45,314 bases of DNA from an uncultured Oscillospiraceae bacterium (GCA_944387075.1 CALXDO010000104.1:1-45314), one strand, 5' to 3'. Counted from the stretch's first letter, positions 6,701-14,656 are shown. The notes: generated by a model from the sequence alone, not told the origin. Made by a program: numbers and translations.

Positions 6701-9132
6701 ACTACCGGGTCACCGACAACACCCAGGTGCGCAGCGTCACCGTCCTCCAGGGCGTTCCCTGCAACGCCACGGTCACCGCCACCATGGCGGATGGCACGGA
6801 GAAGGCCCTGGGCACCGCAGACGCCTCCGCCTCCACCTTCCAGCTGCCCGAGGGCGGGAACGTCCACACCATTACCCTCACCTTCCCCGAAGGCAGCCAG
6901 GTGTCCATCAATGAGATTCTCTTGGACTGTGCCCCGGACACCTCGGGAGACGTGGGCCAGGCGGTGGAAAACATCTACCTGGACCAGATTCCCGAAGACT
7001 CTACCCAGTCCGTCAACCTGGCTCTGAACCAGCCGGTGGAGGTCTCCGGCACTGAGACCTCCAGCGTCAAGCCCGAGTCTGCTGTGGATGGCAGCACAGA
7101 CACCAAGTGGGACAGCGGGCCTCTCAAGGGCTCCAATCCCCAGTCTCCCCAGTGGATCATCGTGGATTTGGGCAGCTATACCAACCTGATTTCTTCCATC
7201 TCCGCCCAGTACTTTAACAAGGTCTACCCCACCGACTACCAGGTGCAGGTGTCCAATGACAAAGAGCACTGGGTCACCCTCAAGACCATTACCCACACGG
7301 ATAACGGCAGCACCTATCCCACAGATACGGTAGACTTTGAAACGCCTGTATCTGCCCGCTATGTCAAGCTCACCTTCCACTCCATCAACACTGCGGCAGC
7401 CGGCAACTGCATTGGCCTGCAAGAGCTCACCGTCACCGGCGTGCGCCGTACTGCCAGCATGGAGTACACCGCCGTCACCGCACCGGAGGATGTGAAGCTG
7501 GAGGTCAATGACTCCTACACTGTTCCCCAGCTTCTGAATGCCAGCGTGCAGGTGGCGGGCGGCTCGGAAGAGGCCATTTCCGTGCAGGTTCTGCCCACCT
7601 GGAGCCCCGAGCAAGTGGACACCACTACCCAGCAGGTGGTGGAACTCACCGGCTCCCTCCCTCTGACCGTCACCCTCACCAACCCCAAGGGCCTGGCCCC
7701 CTCCTACACCGTCACCGTGGGCAACCCGGTGGTGGATGAACTGGATGTCAACCTGGCCCTCAACGCCCCGGTGACCGTGTCTGCCGTGGAGCTGAACTAT
7801 GATGGGGAGACTTCCACCGGCTATGTGGGAGAAAATGCCGTGGACGGCTCCACCTCCACCCGTTGGAGCAGCGGCGCCCTCAATGACAAGAGCACCGGCA
7901 CGGTGGCTGACCAGTGGATTTGCGTGGATCTGGGGGAGCGTGCCGTGGCCATTGACCAAATCCAGGTGGCCTTCTTCAACAAGGTCTGGCCCACCCAGTA
8001 CCACATTCAGCTGTCCAACGACGGGCAGACCTGGACCCAGGTGCAGACGGTGGAGCACCCCGCAGCCAACGGCCCCATCGACCCGGACGTCATTCCCTTT
8101 GACACCTCCGTCTCCGCCCGTTACCTGCGTCTGTACTTCCCCCAGGGCCAGCTCAACTCCTACGCCGCCGGCGGCAGCGTCTCCATCACCGAACTGACCG
8201 TCACCGGGGACCGCTACGCCGCCCCCGTGTCCTACGCCCAGGTGGTGGACAAGTTTGACACCTTGAAGTTTGAAAACGATGCCACCACCCAGGATCTGTC
8301 CCTGCCCCAGCTGATCTCCGTGACCTGGGACACCCAGTCCAAAGACGCCAAGGTGCCCGTGCAGGTTCTGGCCGCCTGGAACGTGGACGGCTTTGACACC
8401 CTGACCGATGGCAGCATGGACCTGACCGCCACCCTTCCCACCGGCGAATTCATCACCAATCCCCTGTCGCTGACCGTCAAGCAGCCTGTGGTCAAGGGCG
8501 ATCCCACCGCGCCGGAGCCCACGGTTGAGCCCACCGCGGAACCCACCGCGGAACCCACCGCGGAACCCACTGCGGAACCCACCGCGGAACCCACTGCGGA
8601 ACCGGGACGGGACGTCACTCTGGACAACAACACCAACACCCAGATTACCATGGGCAACGCTCAGCAGGTGTTCCAGAGCGGCACCATCATCCGGGTGGAT
8701 GGCATCACCCAGGGCGAAATTTATAACCGTGTGGAGCAGGCTCTGTCGGGTGTGACCACCATGGATCAGGCGGTTGTGTTGGAGATCACTGCCCTGTACG
8801 ACGGAACCGCGGTACAGCCCAGTGCTCCGGTGCAGGTAACCTTCCGCATTCCCGCCCCCCTCACCTCTGACCACCTGAAGCTGTACTATGTGGCGGAGAA
8901 TGGGGCCAGAGAGGAAGTGCCCATCACTGTGGATCAGGCCGCCAACACCGTCACCGCCAACCTATCCCACTTCAGCACCTATGTGCTGGCCAACGTCGCC
9001 CCGGCCCAGGACGGCTCCACCGTCCCCGGCACCGGAGACAGCAGTCCTCTGATGTTCTATGGAGCCCTTCTTGTGGTCTCCATGGGCGTGCTGTGGGGCT
9101 GTGTGATCCTGCGGAATCGTTGGCACGGATAA
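3751..9132 (+). CDS. Secreted wall-anchored GH84-type beta-N-acetylglucosaminidase with carbohydrate-binding modules
   Basis: A 1793-residue surface enzyme expected to release terminal beta-GlcNAc from host mucin or other glycans. Order: signal peptide (1-27, cut after GLA), a GH20b-like N-terminal domain (about 60-195), and the GH84 catalytic barrel from LRGIVEGFYGGF (about 205) with the paired acids Asp321-Asp322 in LNDDFGAG. A helical region follows, then three discoidin/CBM32-like modules near 807, 1088 and 1333 (two start VNLALN), Ig-like spacers, seven PT[VA]E repeats (1590-1617), a beta domain, and a sorting tail: VPGTG at 1758, a hydrophobic helix and RNRWHG. The start was chosen for GGAAAGGAGA eight bases upstream. 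It resembles clostridial NagH/NagJ toxins-hexosaminidases in architecture. It is monocistronic, between its own promoter and terminator. Substrate is inferred. Confidence 0.88.
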   Translation: MAIWRRAVSVLLATALTAAIPISGLAKSNSTSPASPQASPQSSPWVSDWQKGDPTSQDNTYQIYPTPQQITYPETGDGVTLSGAVQVSVGTGVSQETKDYLSEVLADVGCTASFVPDNGANAKIHLGIQNDTSPAQAEFSGENLTETFEKDDSYALRVADGQVYILGTDDTGTFYGVATLKMMLSSLEGHKLIPVDIRDWADIPLRGIVEGFYGGFIHSQRVSLMEFSRDTKLNIFIYAAKSDAYHTTKWADLYPQEYIDQFKELVALSQQTKCEFSWSVHLGSFFRTLTEDNYTQQMAKLTAKFDQLRAIGVNRFCVLNDDFGAGSTAMVVRVMNDLNQNYVHKYNLEPMIYCSQNYNNAWSNSNGKQEIQALTALDNDIMMFWTGRDVNSPFYQDSIDYVIENTKDTTGVSQTPVFWVNYPCSEHAKSGVFLGSSKYYLRNDITGLGGAVSNPIFFAETDKVALFQLANYWWNTDGAEERADAVWEQAFKYLQPEVYDAYLTIARNLSDAPNSSRVPAGGFPESEYLKTYLDGVKTAVSGGTLTADNAQAQTLLAEFDHILQAIDTFQNECTNQALVQELTNPGYLSNVDNGEGWLQALSNVVTACRALLQAELELSKDQPDASVVWSSFSTATAQLGEYNARRYIFPDGSSQQPKAGSQKLVPFSNALMTHVQAYIDELYGQMETPVGADRIYTNLEQLAKTPLIIQDDTFSVRALGQLTLKPGDYVGIKKEGIAQLSALTLDGTGLDGLTLEYSLHGDDWVEAQTGNLENAPLARYVRVINKGESSITCSMAELGMTVSNQVSPAQVVDNNMGNLYGGTWANVLDDDLNTYAWTAKAQAVGDYITIDTGRTQPIHDVTVYTTDGGDCIKGAQLFVSSSQDGPWQSVGTVSNQGTVVPPHRTYTFDGEGQEGRYLKLQLTQGASNWLKIYEVKVNQKTPAPALAPSLAVIDENQVGQTALTDNNFSSVYTRSNTPAGAKLDYRVTDNTQVRSVTVLQGVPCNATVTATMADGTEKALGTADASASTFQLPEGGNVHTITLTFPEGSQVSINEILLDCAPDTSGDVGQAVENIYLDQIPEDSTQSVNLALNQPVEVSGTETSSVKPESAVDGSTDTKWDSGPLKGSNPQSPQWIIVDLGSYTNLISSISAQYFNKVYPTDYQVQVSNDKEHWVTLKTITHTDNGSTYPTDTVDFETPVSARYVKLTFHSINTAAAGNCIGLQELTVTGVRRTASMEYTAVTAPEDVKLEVNDSYTVPQLLNASVQVAGGSEEAISVQVLPTWSPEQVDTTTQQVVELTGSLPLTVTLTNPKGLAPSYTVTVGNPVVDELDVNLALNAPVTVSAVELNYDGETSTGYVGENAVDGSTSTRWSSGALNDKSTGTVADQWICVDLGERAVAIDQIQVAFFNKVWPTQYHIQLSNDGQTWTQVQTVEHPAANGPIDPDVIPFDTSVSARYLRLYFPQGQLNSYAAGGSVSITELTVTGDRYAAPVSYAQVVDKFDTLKFENDATTQDLSLPQLISVTWDTQSKDAKVPVQVLAAWNVDGFDTLTDGSMDLTATLPTGEFITNPLSLTVKQPVVKGDPTAPEPTVEPTAEPTAEPTAEPTAEPTAEPTAEPGRDVTLDNNTNTQITMGNAQQVFQSGTIIRVDGITQGEIYNRVEQALSGVTTMDQAVVLEITALYDGTAVQPSAPVQVTFRIPAPLTSDHLKLYYVAENGAREEVPITVDQAANTVTANLSHFSTYVLANVAPAQDGSTVPGTGDSSPLMFYGALLVVSMGVLWGCVILRNRWHG
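8518..8601 (+). repeat. 12-bp tandem repeat encoding PTAE linker
   Basis: Seven in-frame copies of a CCCACYGCGGAA-type unit (the first reads PTVE, the other six PTAE). They encode a rigid proline/threonine/glutamate stalk between the binding modules and the wall-anchor end. Near-identity of the units suggests recent copy-number change. Confidence 0.9.
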
Positions 9133-9175
9133 GAAGAAACACACCGTTTGCCCCGCCATTCCTTTCATGAAAAAG

Positions 9176-9216
9176 CTGCGGAGAACTGTCAAAAGCAGTT
9201 CTCCGCAGTCTTTTTG
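9176..9216 (+). terminator. Rho-independent terminator of the GH84 gene
   Basis: CTGCGGAGAACTG, a seven-base loop, CAGTTCTCCGCAG, then TCTTTTTGC. It is a perfect 13-bp stem followed by a T-run. Confidence 0.88.
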
Positions 9217-9240
9217 CAAATATCAGGGGACTGTGCTCCA

Positions 9241-9867
9241 TCACAGCTCCCGTTTCTGGTAAAAGCGGATGGACAGCATCCAGGACAGGGCGTACAGAAG
9301 AATGGCCGCTCCGGCCACCACTGCTAAAGGCCACAGGCTGTTGACCAACAGCGGCACCTGAAATTCCACGCGCGCTAGCACCATAGCCGCGCCAAAGCAC
9401 AGACCCACAGAGACATAAAAAGCCATGCGCCCCTTCTCTATCCCAAACTTGAAGAGAAATGGGAGCATCAAAGCCGGGGCTATATAGCCCAAACACAGCA
9501 GCGTAGTGCCCACCACGACCAAGCTCTCCCAGAAGAATTCCCCGCCGAGGTGCATCCGCACCACCGTGGCTACCATGCCTACCACGAAGGCCACTACACC
9601 AAAGCATAGGCCCACCAGGTATTTGGCGCTGACCAGCTGGGCCCGAGAGTAGGGCAGAGTTCCGCTATATGCCAGCCATTTGTCCTGCTCGTCGTAGCCA
9701 ATGAGGCTCAAGGGGATGCCACTGGAAAGCATCATCATAGGATAGGCCTGGAAAAACAGGGTATCCTCCATCAAAAAGGCTAGGCACAAAAACGCAACGG
9801 CAATCATTACAATCGCCCGGCAATACCGCCACGACAGATAAAAATCCTTCAACAGCAGCCCCTTCAT
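9241..9867 (-). CDS. ABC-2 type transporter permease
   Basis: A 208-residue integral membrane protein with about six hydrophobic helices, starting MKGLLLKDFYLSWRY, the cytoplasmic elbow helix common to small ABC-2 permeases of the DUF3796/ABC2_membrane_5 type. A conserved-looking loop SLIGYDEQDKWLAYSGTLPY lies between helices 2 and 3. In this arrangement it forms the channel for the ATPase encoded immediately upstream; the ATPase stop and this ATG are separated by one base. The three-gene unit regulator-ATPase-permease resembles YtrA-type antibiotic or envelope-stress exporters. The exported substrate cannot be determined. Confidence 0.85.
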   Translation of the reverse strand: MKGLLLKDFYLSWRYCRAIVMIAVAFLCLAFLMEDTLFFQAYPMMMLSSGIPLSLIGYDEQDKWLAYSGTLPYSRAQLVSAKYLVGLCFGVVAFVVGMVATVVRMHLGGEFFWESLVVVGTTLLCLGYIAPALMLPFLFKFGIEKGRMAFYVSVGLCFGAAMVLARVEFQVPLLVNSLWPLAVVAGAAILLYALSWMLSIRFYQKREL

Positions 9868-9868
9868 G

Positions 9869-10711
9869 TTACGCCGCCTCCTTCACCATGAAAATAAACA
9901 GTTCTTCAATGCTCACGGGGCTGACCGGCACCCCGGCGGGAACGCTGTCCCGGCGCACCAGGGCCTCCACCCCGTAGGGAGAGGTCTTGACCCCCTTTAC
10001 CGCCTCCGGGTCCAACTCCGCCAGCTGTTCCTGGGCGCAGTGAATGAGCCCGTATTCCTCCAGCAGCCGGTCCTTTTCCTCGCACAACATCAGCTTCCCT
10101 TTGTGCAAAAAAGCGATGTAATCACAAATTTTCTCCAAATCGCTGACAATGTGGGAGGAGATGAGTACGGCGTGGCTCTCGTCCCGGGTAAACTCGCTGA
10201 ACATCCCCACCACTTCGTCCCGCACCACCGGGTCCAGCCCCGAGGTGGCCTCGTCCAAAATCAGCAGCTTGGGGTGGTGGGACAGGGCCACGGCAATCCC
10301 CAGCTTCATTTTCATCCCCTTGGAATACTCCTTAAAGGGGCGTTTTTCGGGCAAATCCAACTTTTCGAGATACTGGGCGTACAGTTCCTTGTCCCACTTG
10401 GTGAAGGTGTGGGCCATCACCTTGCCCACCTGTACCGCATTGAGACACTGGGGGATGCCCACCTCGTCCAGCACCACTCCGATGTCCTGCTTGGTGAGGA
10501 TCAAGTCCTCCCGGTTGTCCCGGCCCAGAAGGGTGATAGTACCTTCGTCCCGGCTGATCATGTTCAAAATTAGCTTGATGGTGGTGCTCTTCCCCGCTCC
10601 ATTCTCCCCGATCAGCCCCATAATGCACCCACAGGGCAGGGTGAGATTCAGGTTGTCCAGGGTAAATTCCCCGTAGTTTTTGGTCAAATTCCGAATTTCC
10701 AGTGCATTCAT
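9869..10711 (-). CDS. ABC transporter ATP-binding protein
   Basis: A 280-residue cytoplasmic ATPase with Walker A GENGAGKS (residues 35-42), a degenerate signature YSKGMKMKLGIA in place of LSGGQ, Walker B LLILDEATSGLDP and the switch histidine in LISSHIVSDLEKI. The YSKGM signature is typical of the exporters paired with ABC-2 permeases and YtrA-family regulators. The start has a GGAGGAGTGAG ribosome site seven bases upstream. It lies four bases after the regulator and one base before the permease, so the three genes form one transcript. The C-terminal 70 residues carry the usual small alpha/beta extension of this exporter class. Confidence 0.9.
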   Translation of the reverse strand: MNALEIRNLTKNYGEFTLDNLNLTLPCGCIMGLIGENGAGKSTTIKLILNMISRDEGTITLLGRDNREDLILTKQDIGVVLDEVGIPQCLNAVQVGKVMAHTFTKWDKELYAQYLEKLDLPEKRPFKEYSKGMKMKLGIAVALSHHPKLLILDEATSGLDPVVRDEVVGMFSEFTRDESHAVLISSHIVSDLEKICDYIAFLHKGKLMLCEEKDRLLEEYGLIHCAQEQLAELDPEAVKGVKTSPYGVEALVRRDSVPAGVPVSPVSIEELFIFMVKEAA

Positions 10712-10715
10712 GGTC

Positions 10716-11087
10716 TCACTCCTCCATACTCAAACGGAACATCTCCAGCAGTTCCTCACTGGTCAGCTGGCAGGTAGCCGCCAGCCGTCCAATCTCCTCC
10801 ATGTGGGCTTCAATCTGCTTCAAGGTCTCCTCCCGCAGCAGCTCCACATTCTTGGGGGCCACAAAGCACCCCTTCCCCGGCAGGGTGTAAATGAATCCCT
10901 CCCGCTCCAACTCCTCGTAGGCCCGCTTGGTGGTAATGACGCTGATACGCAAATCCTTGGCCAGATTGCGGATGGAAGGGAGCGCCTGATCCGCCTCCAG
11001 CTCCCCACTGATGATTTGGTTTTTGATCTGGGTGTAAATCTGGTCGTAAATGGGGGCTCCACTGCGGTTGTCGATGCAAAGATTCAC
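10716..11087 (-). CDS. GntR-family (YtrA subfamily) transcriptional repressor
   Basis: A 123-residue regulator. The winged helix-turn-helix of the GntR family is clear (YDQIYTQIKNQIISGELEAD, then LPSIRNLAKDLRIS and TTKRAYEELEREGFI), followed by the short two-helix C-terminus that defines YtrA members, which lack a large ligand domain. The start is GTG with AGGAGG seven bases before it; an overlapping ATG is out of frame. It is the first gene of the exporter operon. Its promoter carries an inverted repeat across the -10 box, consistent with autorepression, so the operon is probably induced when the repressor senses its signal. The inducing compound is unknown. Confidence 0.9.
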   Translation of the reverse strand: MNLCIDNRSGAPIYDQIYTQIKNQIISGELEADQALPSIRNLAKDLRISVITTKRAYEELEREGFIYTLPGKGCFVAPKNVELLREETLKQIEAHMEEIGRLAATCQLTSEELLEMFRLSMEE

Positions 11088-11106
11088 CCCATCACCTCCT
11101 ATCTAT

Positions 11107-11143
11107 GTATACACAGTATATACAGTAGATACAGATTTGTCAA
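11107..11143 (-). promoter_or_regulatory. Promoter and operator of the YtrA-type exporter operon
   Basis: Minus strand: TTGACA (11138-11143), 17 bp, TATACT (11115-11120). The inverted repeat GTATA-N7-TATAC (11107-11123) covers the -10 box, where YtrA-family repressors usually bind. Confidence 0.75.
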
Positions 11144-11167
11144 GAAGGTTTCTATTTTTTGCCCCTC

Positions 11168-11196
11168 TTGCCTTTTCCCGTCGTCGTCAGTATAAT
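11168..11196 (+). promoter_or_regulatory. Promoter of the PAP2 phosphatase gene
   Basis: TTGCCT (11168-11173), 17-bp spacer, perfect TATAAT (11191-11196), about 80 bases before the start codon. It is divergent from the exporter operon. Confidence 0.65.
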
Positions 11197-11276
11197 GTGT
11201 GATAACCGTGACCGCGAAATGTTGTGGGGGATGCCTCCCATCGAAACCAAAGTCATCACGGATAAGGAGTATCATT

Positions 11277-11936
11277 ATGATCCATTGGTGCAAACGTCAC
11301 CCTGTTCTCTTTATGGCCGGGTATCTGGTGTTCTATCTGGCGTTTTTCTCTGCGCTGGAGCACATAATTGTCCAGCCGGAGTGGGTGGTTCACTGTTTTG
11401 TGGACGACTGGATTCCCTTTTGCAAATACGCCGTCATCCCCTATTTTGCCTGGTTTGTGTGGGTCCCGGCCACCCTCTTCTGGCTGCTGCTCACCCAGCC
11501 CCGGCAGAATTTTTGGCGGCTGTGCCTACCCCTGTTTGGGGGCATGACCCTGTGTTTGATTCTCTGCGCCCTCATTCCCAACGGGGTAGACCTGCGCCCC
11601 CAGGGCATAGAGGGGAACGACTTCTTCTCCCAGGTGGTGCAGGGGCTATGGCGCGTGGACACCAACACCAACGTCTGGCCCTCCATCCACGCCTTCAACT
11701 CCATGACGGTGGCCCTGAGCTACCACCGCTGGGGCAAGGCCCAGCCCACGCCCATGCGCCGGGTGGTGGTTGGCTGCATGCAGCTTTTGAACCTGTCCAT
11801 TCTGGCCTCCACGGTGCTGCTGAAACAGCACAGCGTCCTTGACCTTTTCTGCGGGGTGGCACTGGCTCTGGTGCTGGACTATGTGGCCGGGTATGTGACG
11901 GTACACGCTGCTGCCTGGGTCCGCCAGGAGGCGTGA
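11277..11936 (+). CDS. PAP2-family membrane phosphatase
   Basis: A 219-residue membrane protein with about five to six helices and the signature of PAP2 phosphatases: WPSIHAFNSM (Ser136-His138), which corresponds to the SGH/SxH motif, and KQHSVLD (His185, Asp189), the catalytic His-Asp element. Motif 1 is weak (in the 105-127 region). The family dephosphorylates lipid phosphates such as phosphatidic acid or undecaprenyl pyrophosphate, or acts as inositolphosphotransferase. This arrangement is closest to the PAP2_3 / inositol phosphorylceramide synthase-like group. The start was chosen for AAGGAG eight bases upstream; an open extension of 26 codons upstream overlaps the promoter. It is monocistronic and ends at a strong terminator. 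Confidence 0.8.
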   Translation: MIHWCKRHPVLFMAGYLVFYLAFFSALEHIIVQPEWVVHCFVDDWIPFCKYAVIPYFAWFVWVPATLFWLLLTQPRQNFWRLCLPLFGGMTLCLILCALIPNGVDLRPQGIEGNDFFSQVVQGLWRVDTNTNVWPSIHAFNSMTVALSYHRWGKAQPTPMRRVVVGCMQLLNLSILASTVLLKQHSVLDLFCGVALALVLDYVAGYVTVHAAAWVRQEA

Positions 11937-12005
11937 GCATGGAGCATGTTTTCTTGACCCCGGAATATGGTTGACTATCCCTCTTTTCCCCCAATAACCC
12001 CGACG

Positions 12006-12039
12006 ATTCCCCATCTGCCCCAGCAGATGGGGAATTTTT
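12006..12039 (+). terminator. Rho-independent terminator after the PAP2 gene
   Basis: ATTCCCCATCTG, six-base loop, CAGATGGGGAAT followed by TTTT. It isolates the PAP2 gene from the tetrapyrrole operon. Confidence 0.85.
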
Positions 12040-12136
12040 GTGCCGGGTTTTCGGCATTTCTTCCAAGCTTGGGGACTTTACCCACCAGAGATTGCCCGTT
12101 TCTCCCCCTTTCCCCTTCTTTTGTTGGGAAAAGGGG

Positions 12137-12164
12137 TGGACAGGGAACAAAAATATAGTATACT
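12137..12164 (+). promoter_or_regulatory. Promoter of the tetrapyrrole operon
   Basis: TGGACA (12137-12142), 16-bp spacer, TATACT (12159-12164), 38 bases before the cbiK start. I see no cobalamin riboswitch in the short leader. Confidence 0.6.
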
Positions 12165-12201
12165 GAAAGGTGAATGTTTTCAGCGAGAGGGAGGGAGCGG
12201 C

Positions 12202-13014
12202 ATGGGGTGTGAGACGGCGATTTTGGTGGTGTCCTACGGCACCAGCCAGGTCTCTGCCCTGCCCCCGCTCACCGCCATCGTCCGGGAGGTGGGAGAGGCG
12301 TTCCCCGGCCTGCCCCTGATGCACGCCTTCACCAGCCGCTTTCTCCGGGACACCCTGGCCCGGCGGGGCGGCCCGGACATTCCCCATGTGTCCGACGCCC
12401 TGGCCCAACTGGCCCAACAGGGCGTTTCCCAGGTGCTGCTCCAGCCCACCCACCTGCTCCCCGGCGGGGAGTATCATGGGATGGTGGAGCAGTTGAAGCC
12501 GTGCACCGCCCAGCTGACCGTTGCTCTGGGCGACCCCCTGCTCCGCACCCCCCAGGACGTGGAGCGCGTGGCGGCGGCACTCCCGGCCTGTCTGCCCCCG
12601 CTCCCCCCCGACGGCGGGGGGCTGTTTCTGGGCCACGGCACCAGCCACCAAGCCCACGCCCTGTATGCCCAGCTGGAACAGGCCCTCCACCGCCAGGGCC
12701 ACACCAGCCTGTATGTGGGCACCCTCAAGGATGGGCTGTCCCCCCAGCAGATGGTGCATCGGCTGCGGCTGAACCCCCACCTCACCCGGCTCTATGTGCA
12801 CCCCCTGACGGTGGGGTGCGGCGTCCACGCCCTGCGGGACATGTTGGAGGGAGACGAGAGCTGGTGCGGACAGCTGCGCCGGGCGGGGTTTGCCGTGGAG
12901 GGCATTCCCCGGGGGCTGGGGGACTGCCCCGCCATCCGCCGCCTGTTTGTCTCCCACGCCCAGCAGGCGGCGGGCCGTTTCCTACCCATTTACAGAAATG
13001 AGGCTCATTTATGA
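12202..13014 (+). CDS. cbiK: Anaerobic sirohydrochlorin cobaltochelatase CbiK
   Basis: A 270-residue cytoplasmic chelatase that inserts cobalt (or iron) into sirohydrochlorin. The class II CbiK fold shows in the opening ETAILVVSYGTS, the middle LFLGHGTSHQAHALYAQL, with the metal-site histidine, and the C-terminal HPLTVGCGVHALRDMLEGDE, where the second histidine sits; the usual VAGDHA reads GCGVHA here. The ending GLGDCPAIRRLFVSHAQ is also typical. The start has GAGGGAG upstream; an open extension into the leader was rejected. It is first in the operon and its stop overlaps the hemA start (ATGA). This position points to use of the product for cobalamin, though CbiK-type enzymes can also serve siroheme. 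Confidence 0.88.
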   Translation: MGCETAILVVSYGTSQVSALPPLTAIVREVGEAFPGLPLMHAFTSRFLRDTLARRGGPDIPHVSDALAQLAQQGVSQVLLQPTHLLPGGEYHGMVEQLKPCTAQLTVALGDPLLRTPQDVERVAAALPACLPPLPPDGGGLFLGHGTSHQAHALYAQLEQALHRQGHTSLYVGTLKDGLSPQQMVHRLRLNPHLTRLYVHPLTVGCGVHALRDMLEGDESWCGQLRRAGFAVEGIPRGLGDCPAIRRLFVSHAQQAAGRFLPIYRNEAHL

Positions 13015-14204
13015 TCATCATGATGTCCAGCCTGGAACACCACCTGGCACCCATTGACCTGCGGGAGGCCCTGTCCTTCACCGCCACCCACGTCCAGCGT
13101 CTGGACGCCCAGATTGCGGGGCTGCCCAACCTCCACGGCTGTGTGATTTTGTCCACCTGCAACCGCACGGAAATCTACCTGTGCTGCCAGGAGCCGTGCC
13201 ACCCGGGACAGGTGCTGTGCCACGCCGCCGGTGTGGAGTTTGCCCCCTTCTCCGCCGCCTTCGTCACCTGCCAGGGCGGGGAGGCCGTGGAGCACCTGAT
13301 GCAGGTGGCGGCGGGTCTGCGCTCCCGGGTGTGGGGGGAGGATCAGATTCTGGCCCAGGTGAAACGGGCCATCACCCTGTCCCGGGAGGCGGGCGCGGCG
13401 CACCCCATGCTGGAGACCCTATTCCGGGGGGCCATCTCGGCAGGCAAAGAGATTCGCTCCACCGTGCGCCTGACCACCCTGCCCACCTCGGCAGCCAGCC
13501 AGGGGGTGGCCCTGCTCACCCAACACCTGGGCAGTCTGGAGGGCCGAAAAGCCCTGGTCATCGGCAACGGAGAGATGGGCAAGCTGTCCGCCCAGCTGCT
13601 CCACCAGGCCGGGTGCCAGGTGATGGTGACCCTGCGCACCTACCGCCACGGGGAGACGGTGGTGCCCTCGGGGTGTGAGGCCCAGCCCTATGACCGCCGC
13701 TTTGCCCTCATGGACGGGATGGACGTGCTCATCTCCGCCACCGCCAGCCCCCACTACACCGTCACCGCAGGACAGCTTCAGCAAGTGGTCAAGCCCCCCC
13801 GCGCCATGCTGGATTTGGCCATCCCCCGGGACATTGAGCCCCAGGTGGGGCAGCTGCGGGGCGTGAAGCTCTTTAACGTAGACGACCTCATGGACACTGC
13901 CCCCCTGCACACTGTGCCGGAAGAGGTACAGGAAATTCTGGACAAGCATCAGCGGCAATTTTACCGCTGGTTGAACTATAAAGTCAGTCTCCCCCTGCTG
14001 GACGATTTGAAACTGTCCATTGTCCAGCGGCTCACCGCCACCCCCCAACTCACCGAGGAGGGGCTGGACCAGGAGGAGGTCATTGCCCTGACCGTACAGC
14101 GCACGGTGGAGTTGCTGGTGGGAGGACTGCCCACCCCGCCCTCTCCGGACAGCCTGCGCCAGTGCACCCAGAAAATCCGGGCCCACACCACGGGAAAGGG
14201 GTGA
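13011..14204 (+). CDS. hemA: Glutamyl-tRNA reductase
   Basis: A 397-residue enzyme that reduces glutamyl-tRNA(Glu) to glutamate-1-semialdehyde, the first step of the C5 route to tetrapyrroles. The catalytic cysteine is Cys50 in LSTCNRTEIY. Next come the substrate domain (VWGEDQILAQVKRA), a Rossmann NADPH domain beginning ALVIGNGEMGKLSAQLL (about residue 183), DVLISATASPHYTV, and the C-terminal dimerisation helices. The usual GAGEM reads GNGEM. The start overlaps the cbiK stop by four bases; two further in-frame ATGs lie within the first five codons (residues 4 and 5) and either could be used. It works directly with hemL further down the operon, which takes its unstable product. Confidence 0.93.
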   Translation: MIIMMSSLEHHLAPIDLREALSFTATHVQRLDAQIAGLPNLHGCVILSTCNRTEIYLCCQEPCHPGQVLCHAAGVEFAPFSAAFVTCQGGEAVEHLMQVAAGLRSRVWGEDQILAQVKRAITLSREAGAAHPMLETLFRGAISAGKEIRSTVRLTTLPTSAASQGVALLTQHLGSLEGRKALVIGNGEMGKLSAQLLHQAGCQVMVTLRTYRHGETVVPSGCEAQPYDRRFALMDGMDVLISATASPHYTVTAGQLQQVVKPPRAMLDLAIPRDIEPQVGQLRGVKLFNVDDLMDTAPLHTVPEEVQEILDKHQRQFYRWLNYKVSLPLLDDLKLSIVQRLTATPQLTEEGLDQEEVIALTVQRTVELLVGGLPTPPSPDSLRQCTQKIRAHTTGKG

Positions 14205-14209
14205 GGCAC

Positions 14210-14656
14210 ATGGGCCAATTCCCACGCTTCCCCCTCTTTGTGGATTTGACCGAGAAACGGGTGGTGCTGGTGGGGGGCGGGAACATCGCCCTGCGCCGGG
14301 TGAAAACTCTGCTGCAATTTGGGGCCCAGGTGGTGGTGATCTCCCCCACCCTGCACCCAAACATGCCCCCGGTGACCCATATTCCCCGTCCCTACCGCCC
14401 CGGCGACTTGGACGGGGCCACGCTGGCGGTGGCCGCCACCGACTGCCCCGAAACCAATCATCAGGTGGCCCAGGAGGCAAACGCCCGCTCCATCCCCGTC
14501 AGCGTGGCCGATGACCCCAGCGCCTGCACCTTCTTCTTCCCCGCCGTGTGTCTGGGGGAGGGTCTGGTGGCGGGTGTGGTGGGGGATGGCTCCGACCACG
14601 CCCGCACCGCCCACACCGCCCAACAGATTCGAGCACTCTTGGAGGACTCCATATGA
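14210..14656 (+). CDS. Precorrin-2 dehydrogenase / siroheme synthase N-terminal domain (short form)
   Basis: A 148-residue protein that matches the NAD-binding half of CysG/Met8/SirC: FPLFVDLTEKRVVLVGGGNI leads into the Rossmann turn, then DLDGATLAVAATDCPETNH and SVADDPSACTFFFPAV. It should oxidise precorrin-2 to sirohydrochlorin, which feeds CbiK. The conserved aspartate of Met8-type enzymes used in dehydrogenation and chelation is probably in SVADDP. At 148 residues it lacks most of the C-terminal helical dimer domain found in 200-residue relatives, a form that is common in Clostridia. The start follows the hemA stop by five bases; its stop overlaps hemC (ATGA). Confidence 0.85.
   Translation: MGQFPRFPLFVDLTEKRVVLVGGGNIALRRVKTLLQFGAQVVVISPTLHPNMPPVTHIPRPYRPGDLDGATLAVAATDCPETNHQVAQEANARSIPVSVADDPSACTFFFPAVCLGEGLVAGVVGDGSDHARTAHTAQQIRALLEDSI

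Noticed and set aside
8518..8601. CRISPR-like regular repeats
   Set aside because: The 12-bp units are contiguous, without spacers, and encode an in-frame PTAE protein linker. I saw no CRISPR array anywhere in the window.
5977..8874. A 965-codon open frame antisense to the GH84 gene, rich in Gly and Val
   Set aside because: It is a by-product of the high-GC codon usage of the strong sense gene; it has no ribosome site, no recognisable domain, and repetitive composition mirrors the PTAE repeats.
12040..12201. Longer N-terminus for CbiK
   Set aside because: The extra 54 codons cover the promoter and a T/C-rich leader and do not resemble the family; GAGGGAG precedes the ATG at 12202.
12040..12201. 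Cobalamin riboswitch upstream of the tetrapyrrole operon
   Set aside because: The leader after the promoter is only about 30 bases and no B12-box-like conserved sequence was recognised.
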